Shown: positions 1 through 7,290 of the stretch, in pieces
Layout of the letters: each line of letters starts with the position of its first letter
Numbering within the stretch: the stretch's first letter is position 1
Assembly: GCA_964604135.1 (NCBI GenBank)
Contig: CAZRXU010000076.1
Span: 1 to 12,445, forward strand
Source: Sabulitectum sp964604135
GTDB lineage: Bacteria > Fermentibacterota > Fermentibacteria > Fermentibacterales > JCC-6
Direction: 5' to 3'
DNA: 12,445 nucleotides
Position numbers and translations under genes: made by a program
The notes under the pieces: generated by a model
The model's input: the letters and a program-made list of their open reading frames with translations, nothing else
Database searches by the model: none
What the model was told of the DNA's origin: nothing

Positions 1-60
1 GTTTACAGAGTAGAGACCGCAGACGACTTCGTGATTGATAAGTTCGCAATCATCAAGTAG
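1..60 (+). CDS. C-terminal tail of an upstream gene (partial), possibly a sorting-domain protein
   Basis: Frame 1 is open from the first base to a TAG at 58-60 and encodes the 19-residue tail VYRVETADDFVIDKFAIIK. The pattern of aromatic-Arg-Val-Glu, a short turn, then Lys-Phe-Ala-Ile-Ile-Lys resembles the final two strands of the C-terminal Ig-like sorting domains common in secreted FCB-group proteins. That match is from memory and covers few residues. Only 16 bases separate this stop from the next start codon, so the gene is probably in the same operon as the barrel gene. The rest of the gene lies outside the window, so its function cannot be named. Confidence 0.55.
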   Translation, partial: VYRVETADDFVIDKFAIIK

Positions 61-63
61 TAG

Positions 64-71
64 AAGGGAGG
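64..71 (+). promoter_or_regulatory. Ribosome binding site that fixes the barrel-protein start
   Basis: The purine run AAGGGAGG sits 5 bases before the ATG at 77. The alternative ATG at 35 lies inside the upstream gene, lacks such a site and would add 14 polar residues before the signal peptide. Confidence 0.75.
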
Positions 72-76
72 AAACC

Positions 77-1054
77 ATGAAGCGAACCAGCATGATACTT
101 GCAACCGCACTGGTTGCCTTCCTGCTGTTTCCTGCTGTTGCAGAGGCGTCCTTTGCAAAAACAGGAACTTCAGGTGCCCAGTTTCTCAAGATCGGCGTTG
201 GATGCCGGGGTGTTGCCATGGGCGGAGCCTTTGTAGCAACTGCAGATGACCCGAGTGCTGCCTACTGGAATCCAGGGGCTCTTGTCAGAGTGTCTGGAAC
301 ACAGTTTCAGTTTTCCGGTACCCAGCTTTACGGAGATATACTCTACGGTAGCGGAATAATAACCCACGAATTGGCTGGAATTGGTACTGTTGGTCTGCAG
401 TTCGGTCTGCTCTCCAGTGGAGATATGCACCGTACTACAGTAGAGAATCCCTCTGGCGCAGAAACATTCACAAGCACAGATATGGTTGTGGGTCTTTCTT
501 TTGCCAGAATGCTTACCGACAGATTCAGCACTGGGCTTACTGCAAAGTATGTCCGTGAATCTTGGGATGATGTATCCGCCGGTGGAATTGCCATCGATCT
601 GGGTACTCTTTACGACACAGGCTTCAAAACACTTCGTATCGGAATGTCTATTCAGAACTTCGGTCCTGAGCTTAAGCCAGGTGGTGAAGCTCAGACCTGG
701 AACAGTGGATCAGACTCAACTACATCATACGCAGCATACGCCATGCCCATGACATTCAAGATTGCTCTTGCCATGGATGTGGTAGATCAGGGACCTCACC
801 AGATCACCGTAGAGGTAGACGGTGTTCATCCTGCGGACAATGTAGAGCAGGTGAATATTGGTACAGAGTACTGGTACAACAACATGATAGCCATTCGAGG
901 TGGCTACAGGGTAAACACAGATGAAGAAGGTCTTACCGCAGGTGCCGGATTCCGCGTACCTATGGCAGGTAAAGCTCTGACGCTGGATTATGCGTATCAG
1001 GATTTTAACAGGCTGGGAATGGTTCACAGGGCCAGTCTCGGTTTTTCATTCTAG
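77..1054 (+). CDS. PorV/PorQ family outer-membrane beta-barrel protein
   Basis: This encodes 325 residues. The start at 77 is preferred over an upstream ATG at 35 because it follows a strong ribosome site (GAAGGGAGG, 64-71 region) and opens directly into a signal peptide (MKRTS, hydrophobic core, cleavage near AEA|S, residue 24). After cleavage, residues 34-69 carry the family signature: an AQFLKIGVG stretch, then GxAMGGAFVATADDPSAAYWNPG. Alternating polar/hydrophobic strands follow, and the protein ends in Gly-Phe-Ser-Phe, a terminal aromatic typical of Bam-inserted barrels. Family members are FadL-like barrels. In Bacteroidetes PorV shuttles type IX cargo to the surface attachment machinery. 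Whether this homologue does so is inferred from the sorting-domain cargo and GWxTD genes downstream. Other paralogues (PorQ-like) are possible. Confidence 0.88.
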   Translation: MKRTSMILATALVAFLLFPAVAEASFAKTGTSGAQFLKIGVGCRGVAMGGAFVATADDPSAAYWNPGALVRVSGTQFQFSGTQLYGDILYGSGIITHELAGIGTVGLQFGLLSSGDMHRTTVENPSGAETFTSTDMVVGLSFARMLTDRFSTGLTAKYVRESWDDVSAGGIAIDLGTLYDTGFKTLRIGMSIQNFGPELKPGGEAQTWNSGSDSTTSYAAYAMPMTFKIALAMDVVDQGPHQITVEVDGVHPADNVEQVNIGTEYWYNNMIAIRGGYRVNTDEEGLTAGAGFRVPMAGKALTLDYAYQDFNRLGMVHRASLGFSF

Positions 1055-1074
1055 CTGAATAAGCTGGACAGGCA

Positions 1075-1092
1075 GGAAGGGTTTTCCCTTCC
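1075..1092 (+). terminator. Intercistronic hairpin, weak or partial terminator or mRNA-processing element
   Basis: A perfect 7-base-pair stem GGAAGGG / CCCTTCC encloses a TTTT loop, 20 bases after the barrel gene's stop. The sequence after it (CAACTCTC) is not a U-tract, so full intrinsic termination is unlikely. The ribosome site of the next gene begins 9 bases later. It could stabilise the 3' end of the barrel mRNA or cause partial attenuation; both roles are inference. Confidence 0.5.
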
Positions 1093-1113
1093 CAACTCTC
1101 GGAAAGGTTTTGA

Positions 1114-2271
1114 ATGATACTGACTGTGGCTCTTACAGCACTTGCCCTTACAGGGTTCAGCCTTAGCTGGAGCTCGCTTCCCGCTGGATCTGACTGTTTC
1201 GGATCTGCGGAAGTTACAGTTTTCATTGCTCAGGATGATCTGCTTGCGGTAAGTATTGAAGGTGGGCAGGTGGTTCGTTACGAGATCACCTCTACCATCG
1301 ATGGCGAAGGATTTCTTCGACGCAGCGGCAGTGCCACAGACAACTCTTTTCCCATAAGTGAAGTATTACCGTACAGTCTGCTTTCATCAGGTGGACATAT
1401 TGTTTCTGTAACCCTTCGAGACCTTGAGTCTGGAGCCGTGAACCGTGAGGAAATCGAGGTATTTATCGATACTTCCAGTGGTTCGCTCTGGTCAAGCGGA
1501 GGTGTCAGGGTTGATCCTGACGGTTTCATCAGGGCATCCGGTTATGCGGTTCTTTCATGGAGCGTTTACATGCCGGACAGCGTTGATGTTCCGCAGGCAG
1601 CCTACGCCCTTCTCGATCGATCAACAGATGTTGTTAGAGAGGGATGGCTTGAAAGTGACATTAAGGAAGCGGGAGTGGTTTCCTTTTCCGCAGAAGTGTT
1701 ACTTAGCGGGCTTGATAAGGGCAGATACAGGTTTTCTGTAGCTGCTCTTCAGGGCGACAGTGTTGTTGCTTCCTCCTCAACCTCGATTTCTCTTCTCGAA
1801 GCCTGGGATGTATGGGGTGATGATGTTGACGAGACCGTAACACTCATCAGACCTATAGCCTCTGCTCACGAGATAAGGGAACTTGAACGCGCAGGAGGGC
1901 TTGGTGACAGAAACTCTGTGATGGCAGATTTCTGGACAAGAAGAGACAGCAACCCGACAACAAGAAACAATGAGTACCTTGATGCCTATCTTCTCAAGCT
2001 TGACTTGATATCAAGGAAGTTCAGTACCACGGGAATCCGTGGTATCAACACTGACAGAGGCGTAGTGTTTGCAAAACTGGGTGAACCCGACATTGTCGAG
2101 AATTTCCCTTTTGAAAACGGGTACTACCCCTACATAACTTGGGAATACTTTACACCCTCTCTCTCTTTGTCTTTTACAGATCAGAATGGTTACGGTCTGT
2201 ACGAAATGGTTGAGGGCTGGGATACAGTGGACAGGGCGTTCAATTCAAGAGAGGATTGGTCTAATGACTAG
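1114..2271 (+). CDS. GWxTD-domain secreted protein, copy 1 (signature Trp replaced)
   Basis: This encodes 385 residues. The start is fixed by GGAAAGG at 1101-1107 and an in-frame TGA immediately upstream. The N-terminus (MILTVALTALALTGFSLS) is hydrophobic and signal-like but has no positive n-region, which is unusual. Residues about 20-230 look like beta-rich Ig-type modules. Residues 270-335 form the GWxTD domain: FWTRRDSNP-TTRNNE (273-287) matches the family's FWxxRDPTPxTxxNE segment. Then comes GINTDRG (310-316) followed by a GEPDIVEN element. The signature tryptophan is isoleucine 311 here. The family has no established biochemical role; in FCB genomes it recurs near secretion and barrel genes. 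The gene overlaps the second GWxTD gene by 8 bases, implying coupled translation. Confidence 0.85.
   Translation: MILTVALTALALTGFSLSWSSLPAGSDCFGSAEVTVFIAQDDLLAVSIEGGQVVRYEITSTIDGEGFLRRSGSATDNSFPISEVLPYSLLSSGGHIVSVTLRDLESGAVNREEIEVFIDTSSGSLWSSGGVRVDPDGFIRASGYAVLSWSVYMPDSVDVPQAAYALLDRSTDVVREGWLESDIKEAGVVSFSAEVLLSGLDKGRYRFSVAALQGDSVVASSSTSISLLEAWDVWGDDVDETVTLIRPIASAHEIRELERAGGLGDRNSVMADFWTRRDSNPTTRNNEYLDAYLLKLDLISRKFSTTGIRGINTDRGVVFAKLGEPDIVENFPFENGYYPYITWEYFTPSLSLSFTDQNGYGLYEMVEGWDTVDRAFNSREDWSND
2264..2271 (+). other. 8-base gene overlap coupling the two GWxTD genes
   Basis: The sequence ATGACTAG holds the ATG of copy 2 and, in another frame, the TAG of copy 1. A purine-rich ribosome site (2247-2255) lies within the end of copy 1. 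This arrangement is typical of translational coupling. Confidence 0.75.
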
Positions 2272-3580
2272 AAGCTCAACTGCACCTCTCCTTATTTTGG
2301 TGTTTTCTGCTGCCGGTATGGGGTTGGCAACGGTGAGTGATGGTAATATTGATTTTGCCATCGACACTGCTGTTTTCAACATTGGCGCGGGAGATACACT
2401 TCTGCTTGAAGTATACCAGGAAGCAGATATTGCACAGTTTTCACAGGATTCAGACGGTATGTGTCTGTATACAACAGAGGTATCGCTGGTTTCGTCACAG
2501 GGTGACACCATGGCGGTGGATATCTGGAATACTCCACTTTCCTGGAGTGAAGGTGGCAGAGCTGTGAACTGCAAACTGCTCCCTGTGCTTGAGGGCGACT
2601 GGATTCTTACAGTAAGCATGACAGATGTGGCGAATGGGATGCAGGGTATAGCGGCAAGGGATCTTGCCGTTGGACAGACCGGGCATTTCAGTGAGATTGA
2701 ACTGGCCAGAACTATCATGCCTGCTGTAGAGGGTTCAGTTAATTCTCTGCTTAAAGGAAGCATGATTGTATTTCCTGCAGCGTCAACCAGATTTGTTGTT
2801 CCAGGAGAGAGTATGCTGTACACTTATCAGGAGCTCTACTCCCTCGGCGGAGCAGATGTCCTGCGATATAGCAGGCTTCTCAATCCCGATGGTGTGCCCA
2901 TATTTGCCAGGCCTGCTGATGCGATATCCATTCCTGAGGGAATGGAAACAGTCGCATTGACTGACAGCATTGATCTGTCTGTTATTCCAGAGCCTGGTTT
3001 GTATAGCATTTCAGTAACCTACACGCAGAGCGGAGACACACTTGGCTCAATAACAAAGCCTTTGGTTGTTGAGTTGTTCAGCCCAGTGGCAGAATCCAAC
3101 GAGCTTGCTGGAAGTACTTCTTCCAGAAACCTTGCTGAATTCCCGCTACTGCTGAGCCGTAATGAAGTTGAGATGTTCAACAGGCTGGATTCCGACGGCA
3201 GGGAACTCTTCTACGACAACTACTGGAGTGACAGGGCTGAAGAACACCGGGGATTTCAGGAGAGAAGCAGATTTGTTGCTTCAAGATTTTCTGCCCTTGG
3301 AAAGGAGGGCTGGGAAACAGATAGGGGAAGGGTATACCTGATTTATGGCGAACCCGATGAAGTGGAATCAAACCCGTTCAGCACAACGCAGGCACCGTTT
3401 GAGTTGTGGCTGTACTATTCCTCTGATCAGAAAAAATTTGTTTTTGCCGATCTTATGGGGAATGGAAACTACTTTCAGGTGTTTTCCACAGTTGGGGGAG
3501 AAATCAGTTATCAGAACTGGCAGGACATGGTTATGAATGTCAGTTCCGGTGGAAATACCGGAGAGGAAGAAGAGTTCTGA
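2264..3580 (+). CDS. GWxTD-domain secreted protein, copy 2 (canonical GWETD)
   Basis: This encodes 438 residues. The frame extends upstream to 2186, but the ATG at 2264 is chosen. It follows AAGAGAGGA (2247-2255) at good spacing, and the product then begins with a plausible signal peptide (MTRSS, core APLLILVFSAAGMGLA). Residues about 27-280 are beta-rich with no recognised enzyme motif. The GWxTD domain lies at residues 300-400: GWETDRGRVYLIYGEPDEVE starts at 349 and matches the family consensus closely. The upstream half of the domain is eroded: YWSDRAEEHRGF (320-331) replaces the usual FWxxRDPTPxTxxNE. The protein ends in an acidic EEEEF tail. Its start codon sits inside the last codons of copy 1, so the two products are probably made in a fixed ratio and may act together. 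Confidence 0.85.
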   Translation: MTRSSTAPLLILVFSAAGMGLATVSDGNIDFAIDTAVFNIGAGDTLLLEVYQEADIAQFSQDSDGMCLYTTEVSLVSSQGDTMAVDIWNTPLSWSEGGRAVNCKLLPVLEGDWILTVSMTDVANGMQGIAARDLAVGQTGHFSEIELARTIMPAVEGSVNSLLKGSMIVFPAASTRFVVPGESMLYTYQELYSLGGADVLRYSRLLNPDGVPIFARPADAISIPEGMETVALTDSIDLSVIPEPGLYSISVTYTQSGDTLGSITKPLVVELFSPVAESNELAGSTSSRNLAEFPLLLSRNEVEMFNRLDSDGRELFYDNYWSDRAEEHRGFQERSRFVASRFSALGKEGWETDRGRVYLIYGEPDEVESNPFSTTQAPFELWLYYSSDQKKFVFADLMGNGNYFQVFSTVGGEISYQNWQDMVMNVSSGGNTGEEEEF

Positions 3581-3610
3581 TATGTCTGGTCAGCAGCTAA
3601 AAAGTACGTA

Positions 3611-3628
3611 CCGGGGATTTGTCTCCGG
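3611..3628 (+). terminator. Intercistronic hairpin before the sorting-domain protein gene
   Basis: CCGGGGA and TCTCCGG pair over 7 positions (one G-U) around a TTTG loop, in the 94-base gap between copy 2 of the GWxTD pair and the next gene. No U-tract follows, so read-through is likely. It resembles the hairpin at 1075-1092 in size and loop, which suggests a repeated mRNA stability or attenuation role; that role is inferred. Confidence 0.42.
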
Positions 3629-3662
3629 AGTAAGCAATAGATACGAAGTAAAAACTAGTTAC

Positions 3663-3669
3663 GAGGAGG
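3663..3669 (+). promoter_or_regulatory. Ribosome binding site that fixes the start of the sorting-domain protein
   Basis: GAGGAGG lies 5 bases before the ATG at 3675. The reading frame is open back to an ATG at 3537, but that would overlap the previous gene and put 46 polar residues ahead of an obvious signal peptide. Confidence 0.75.
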
Positions 3670-3674
3670 TTCAA

Positions 3675-6128
3675 ATGAACACATTTTCGGGAAAAGGGAG
3701 GTATGGTCTTGTGGCCGCCTTCGCTGTTCTCCTGATGCCGCTCCTCGGTATCGGCAATGCCTCAGCGATTGAGGTGAACGATCACGTAAATGTTCGTGTT
3801 CCCGATCTGCGGCAGTTCGCTTCTGCACCGGCAGAACACCGGTTTACCTGTCGTGCTGTTACCGATCACGCAGTGTGGCTGGTTGAGGATACCAGTTTTG
3901 TCGATGGTAAAGGCGGCTTTGAAGATACTACTTTTGTCCCCAAAATTGTTTGGGGATCCAATGACACTCTAAACATGGTAGACCCTGCAGATTTTGCAGC
4001 GCTTACAGCCGCGTTTGAAAACGATGTATGGGGCACTGTGACCGATGTATGCGGTGTTCCTACGGACATTAATGGTGATGGGAAAGTTGTTATTATACTT
4101 GCTTCGCTTCCCACTACGTTTAATGATACTAGTAGCCAAACAGCGAACGCCAGAAGGAACATGTACTACGCAGATACTACCTTCAATAAAATTGAAGGTG
4201 AAGCGATGGAAGTGTTTTATCTGAACATACATCCGTTCACCAGGGTGGTTGGTTACATGCCCATTTCAACGGATCTGAGAAAATGGAATCTTGCTAACGG
4301 CTTGTCCAATCTTTGTCTGAATTCAGTGCAGCCTGCGGAGGAAGAATGGGTCAAACGCGGTATTGCAGGCGTAATGCAGTACAGGTGCTTTGGTTTAACT
4401 GCATCTGGTGCACAGAAGTACGGTCTCTGTAAAGCAATGAACGTTTTTTTGATGACTCCGACTCTTGATCTGGCAGCATTATCAGGTTCTGAGTACAATG
4501 ACTATGCAGGCTCAAGAGGGCAGCAATTTCTTTGGTTTATGTATCTCGCGCAGCGCCAGGGTGATAGTATCATTTCCACGATTGCGAAGGATACCGTGAA
4601 CACAGGAATGCTTTCAGTGGCTCTTGCCATTGACCCGTCAGCAAAAGTGGAAACTGCGGTTCAAGACGTAGTTGTTCCGCTTTACTTCGACTGGCTCGTG
4701 TGCAATCTGCACAACGATTTCAGAAGTGATTATGCCAGTGGGAAATACAAATATGATTTCCTTGCTGGTACAGCAATGGAGGACTGGGCGCATGTAAATC
4801 AGGGTACTGCATTTACCCTCAGTTTCAATACGTATCCTATTTCGGGTTTGACCGTTGAGGTGAAAAACGGTATGGTCGCCCCCATCTGGGCTAGTCAGTA
4901 CTGCAAATTCGAAGGATACACGCAGCCCTGGCTTACTACTCTGAATGCTGAGTACACCGATGGAAGAGGTGCCAATGGTGCTATTAACTCCAGGTGGGAA
5001 GGTCTTATAGTCAAGTGCAATGATGAGGCCGATAATTTTGTGTCTGTAGAGACAATAAGTTTTGACTCGCTCTACAACACATCTTTCACACTTACGGAGC
5101 CCAACACATACATCATTCTTACAAACAACAATCCAGGTGGAGCTCTGTTGATGAGATATTACATCTCGAATGATACAGTGGTTCCTGATGTAGAGGTTGC
5201 TGTTCATCCCAACGTAATAGCAACTCAGTACCTTACAACATACTGTTCTCTGGTTGATCCTGACTCGCTTACAGTAGAAGGCTTTGACTGGATCGGGCCT
5301 ATTTTTGAGGCAACACTGGGTGATTCCACATTGAATATAAAGATGACATCTTTCTACTCCACCGTCTGGCAGGGTGTATTCAATGCCTGGGCCGCAGGGA
5401 ACTACGAGCTTTCATACAGCGGCTATGACAGCACTGGTCATTATGTTGAAGCTCTTAGAGATGTTGCTGTTGGTTTCGTTGATACCGATGTCTCGCTGGA
5501 TATCGAAAGTGCTAGACTTGATGTTCCAAGAAGTGGGGCACCAGCGGGAAGTATGGTTACTCTTGCAGAAACCGGAGCACTTGATTTTGCTATTCAGTCG
5601 AGAATGCCTATTCAGGAGGCGCGCGGACGGATGACCGGGATTGTGGCGGGTCCCGTTGCTATTACCGATGTGAATGGAACACTATCATTCGCCAGCAGCT
5701 CAAACGAGACTGCTGTATATCGTTACACCGCAAATGGTTGGGTAATGTTAAACAGCTGGCTTCAGGGTGGGTATGTTTCCACTGCAGTTGAAGAGGGCGG
5801 AGTTTACGCACTGGGTGAAGGAATTGGTGTATTTTCACCGGAGATTCCAGCACAGCTCGTTCTTAACGGAAACGCACCTAACCCGTTTGCAGCACAGACA
5901 GCCATCAGTTTTGGTCTGCCTGTAAGTGGTAACGTTACACTTAACGTGTATGATATGTCAGGTAGACTCGTTACCAACATTGCGAATGAGGAAATGGCAG
6001 CAGCTAATCACACTATCGTCTGGGATGGAACTGATTCAACAGGTTCACAGGTTGGAGCGGGAGTTTACTTCTGCCGACTTGAAACTGCTGGTCAGGTTCT
6101 TACTCAGAAGATGCTTAAAGTACAGTAG
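3675..6128 (+). CDS. Secreted M30-like metallopeptidase homologue lacking zinc ligands, with C-terminal sorting domain
   Basis: This encodes 817 residues. The signal peptide is residues 1-31 (cleavage near NASA|IEV). Residues about 75-330 follow the plan of hyicolysin-like (M30-type) peptidases as I know them: FENDVWGTV, then DINGDGKVVIIL (131-142), then AMEVFYLNIHP. Next comes the position where the family has (A)HExxH followed by WVNEG, and later the EYNDYAGSRGQQFLWFMYLA helix (273 on). Here the HExxH site reads NGLSN (208-212) and WVNEG reads WVKRG (225-229), so His, Glu, His and the third-ligand Glu all appear lost. The central region (about 350-700) is beta-rich. Residues 724-817 are a FlgD-like/type IX-type sorting domain: NAPNPF, VYDMSGRLV, WDGTDSTGSQVGAGVYFCRL, ending MLKVQ. 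It is probably a cell-surface or secreted binding or structural protein, not a protease. Confidence 0.8.
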   Translation: MNTFSGKGRYGLVAAFAVLLMPLLGIGNASAIEVNDHVNVRVPDLRQFASAPAEHRFTCRAVTDHAVWLVEDTSFVDGKGGFEDTTFVPKIVWGSNDTLNMVDPADFAALTAAFENDVWGTVTDVCGVPTDINGDGKVVIILASLPTTFNDTSSQTANARRNMYYADTTFNKIEGEAMEVFYLNIHPFTRVVGYMPISTDLRKWNLANGLSNLCLNSVQPAEEEWVKRGIAGVMQYRCFGLTASGAQKYGLCKAMNVFLMTPTLDLAALSGSEYNDYAGSRGQQFLWFMYLAQRQGDSIISTIAKDTVNTGMLSVALAIDPSAKVETAVQDVVVPLYFDWLVCNLHNDFRSDYASGKYKYDFLAGTAMEDWAHVNQGTAFTLSFNTYPISGLTVEVKNGMVAPIWASQYCKFEGYTQPWLTTLNAEYTDGRGANGAINSRWEGLIVKCNDEADNFVSVETISFDSLYNTSFTLTEPNTYIILTNNNPGGALLMRYYISNDTVVPDVEVAVHPNVIATQYLTTYCSLVDPDSLTVEGFDWIGPIFEATLGDSTLNIKMTSFYSTVWQGVFNAWAAGNYELSYSGYDSTGHYVEALRDVAVGFVDTDVSLDIESARLDVPRSGAPAGSMVTLAETGALDFAIQSRMPIQEARGRMTGIVAGPVAITDVNGTLSFASSSNETAVYRYTANGWVMLNSWLQGGYVSTAVEEGGVYALGEGIGVFSPEIPAQLVLNGNAPNPFAAQTAISFGLPVSGNVTLNVYDMSGRLVTNIANEEMAAANHTIVWDGTDSTGSQVGAGVYFCRLETAGQVLTQKMLKVQ
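5844..6125 (+). other. C-terminal secretion/sorting domain (FlgD-like Ig, T9SS type A style)
   Basis: The last 94 residues of the preceding protein contain the hallmarks of this module in order: NxPNPF near its start, a beta strand with VYDxxGRLV, WDGxDxxGxxVxxGVYF, and a basic tail ending KMLKVQ. In Bacteroidetes such domains direct export through the type IX system after Sec passage. In candidate FCB phyla the same domain is common, and whether a complete type IX system exists there varies. Confidence 0.82.
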
Positions 6129-6142
6129 AAAGGGGGGGAACA

Positions 6143-7234
6143 ATGAAAAAGATCAATACGAGCATACTAGCTGTAGTGGCAGCCTCCCTTATTTTGGTGG
6201 CTGGATGCTACGAAGGTGGAGTTACTCAACCGCCAGTACTCGGGTATTCAGGATTGATAGCTGCGGGATGGACCGCATTTGAAGCCGGGGATTACAGTGA
6301 CGCCATGAAAAGTTTCCAGGCCGCAATCGAGATGGATGCAAGCCGACCGGCAGGATTCCTCGGAGCTGGCTGGTGTTCAATTGTAGACTCTGAATACTGG
6401 ATAGTCGGTGATCAGTACGACTACATGGCAGTTCAGCTGGACGGCGGAACATGGCCTGTAGCAACTGAATCCAAGACGCTTGTTCAGGATAAAAACTGGA
6501 CTGTGCTTGAATGCATAGATCCAGTGCTTACCGACAATGATATTTTGGTTATCAATTCCTGGGGAACAACCGATTCGCTGGTAGTTGATGGTTATAACGT
6601 TTTTATCCCGACTTCAGGGAAACCTGCCATGGATAACGTTGAGATTGGCAAGTGGTTATACAGACAGTATTCCAACAGGAGATTCCAGTATACATTCGAT
6701 ATCGCCGATCCGAATGTTAGGGCTCTGTTTGTAGCAGCGAATGGTTTCTCTAATCACTATGCAAGTGTGGATTCCGTCACAAACGGAGCTTCTGCCAGCA
6801 CTGTATACCTGAGTGTTCCCTTTGTTGATGTAAAAGTCGGTTCAGATCACTACAATACCTGGTGTATGTACGAGAATGTAATGACCTTCGAGTATGCTAC
6901 CTACAGCCCTCCTGCTGAGCAGCTTGCATTCGGCACGGATGCAATTGCCGCATACGGCATTCTTCAGAATGCAAGAGGCGGAAACGGCGATGTTCTTTCA
7001 GGCGTGGCAATGCTTCTTGGAATTGCTGACGATGATCAGTATTCGTTCAGCCACTATTCGGGTATTACAAGTCTGAAAATGAAGGGAATGGCAGCAGCCA
7101 TGGCCTTCAGTAATCAGTACTTCAGATCAGCTCTCGGTATTTGCCGGCAGGCAGGTTATGGTCTCAATATTGAAGTTGCAGATTCGAACTTCCTTGTTGA
7201 ACTTATGCAAGTTATCGAGACAATGCTTCAGTAA
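6143..7234 (+). CDS. TPR-containing lipoprotein
   Basis: This encodes 363 residues. The ribosome site is an AGGGGGGGAA run (6131-6140) just before the ATG. It begins with a lipoprotein signal: MKKINTS, hydrophobic core, lipobox LVAGC with the lipidated Cys at residue 22. Residues 37-80 form a helical hairpin of TPR type (GLIAAGWTAFEAGDYSDAMK, then FQAAIEMDASRPAGFLGAGW). A roughly 170-residue beta-rich stretch with many aromatic and Asp/Asn residues follows. The protein returns to helices from about residue 265 to the end, which could be a second TPR-like segment (AAYGILQNARGGNGDVLSG). It lies 14 bases after the sorting-domain protein gene and is the last gene before the terminator. It may be an envelope scaffold for the operon's secreted products. 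I do not recognise a named family beyond the TPR. Confidence 0.75.
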   Translation: MKKINTSILAVVAASLILVAGCYEGGVTQPPVLGYSGLIAAGWTAFEAGDYSDAMKSFQAAIEMDASRPAGFLGAGWCSIVDSEYWIVGDQYDYMAVQLDGGTWPVATESKTLVQDKNWTVLECIDPVLTDNDILVINSWGTTDSLVVDGYNVFIPTSGKPAMDNVEIGKWLYRQYSNRRFQYTFDIADPNVRALFVAANGFSNHYASVDSVTNGASASTVYLSVPFVDVKVGSDHYNTWCMYENVMTFEYATYSPPAEQLAFGTDAIAAYGILQNARGGNGDVLSGVAMLLGIADDDQYSFSHYSGITSLKMKGMAAAMAFSNQYFRSALGICRQAGYGLNIEVADSNFLVELMQVIETMLQ

Positions 7235-7254
7235 AGATACATAAGTATCGAAGA

Positions 7255-7290
7255 GGAAGGTCGCCGTTTTCGGCGGCCTTCTTTCTTCTA
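7255..7290 (+). terminator. Rho-independent terminator of the envelope operon
   Basis: GGAAGGTCGCCG and CGGCGGCCTTCT form a stem of about 12 base pairs (two G-U) around a TTTT loop at 7267-7270. A T-rich run (TTTCTTCTA) follows. It lies 20 bases after the stop of the TPR lipoprotein. A small GATAC/GTATC inverted repeat (7236-7249) precedes it. Confidence 0.9.

Noticed and set aside
2245..2823. 192-codon open frame on the - strand
   Set aside because: Lies wholly antisense to GWxTD copy 2, which has a signal peptide, family motif and ribosome site; no domain seen in the antisense product.
3537..3674. N-terminal extension of the sorting-domain protein to an ATG at 3537
   Set aside because: It would overlap the previous gene and hide the signal peptide; GAGGAGG before 3675 marks the true start.
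4638..5207. 189-codon open frame on the - strand
   Set aside because: Antisense to the sorting-domain protein gene; low-complexity Cys/Arg/Val-rich product with no motif and no ribosome site noticed.
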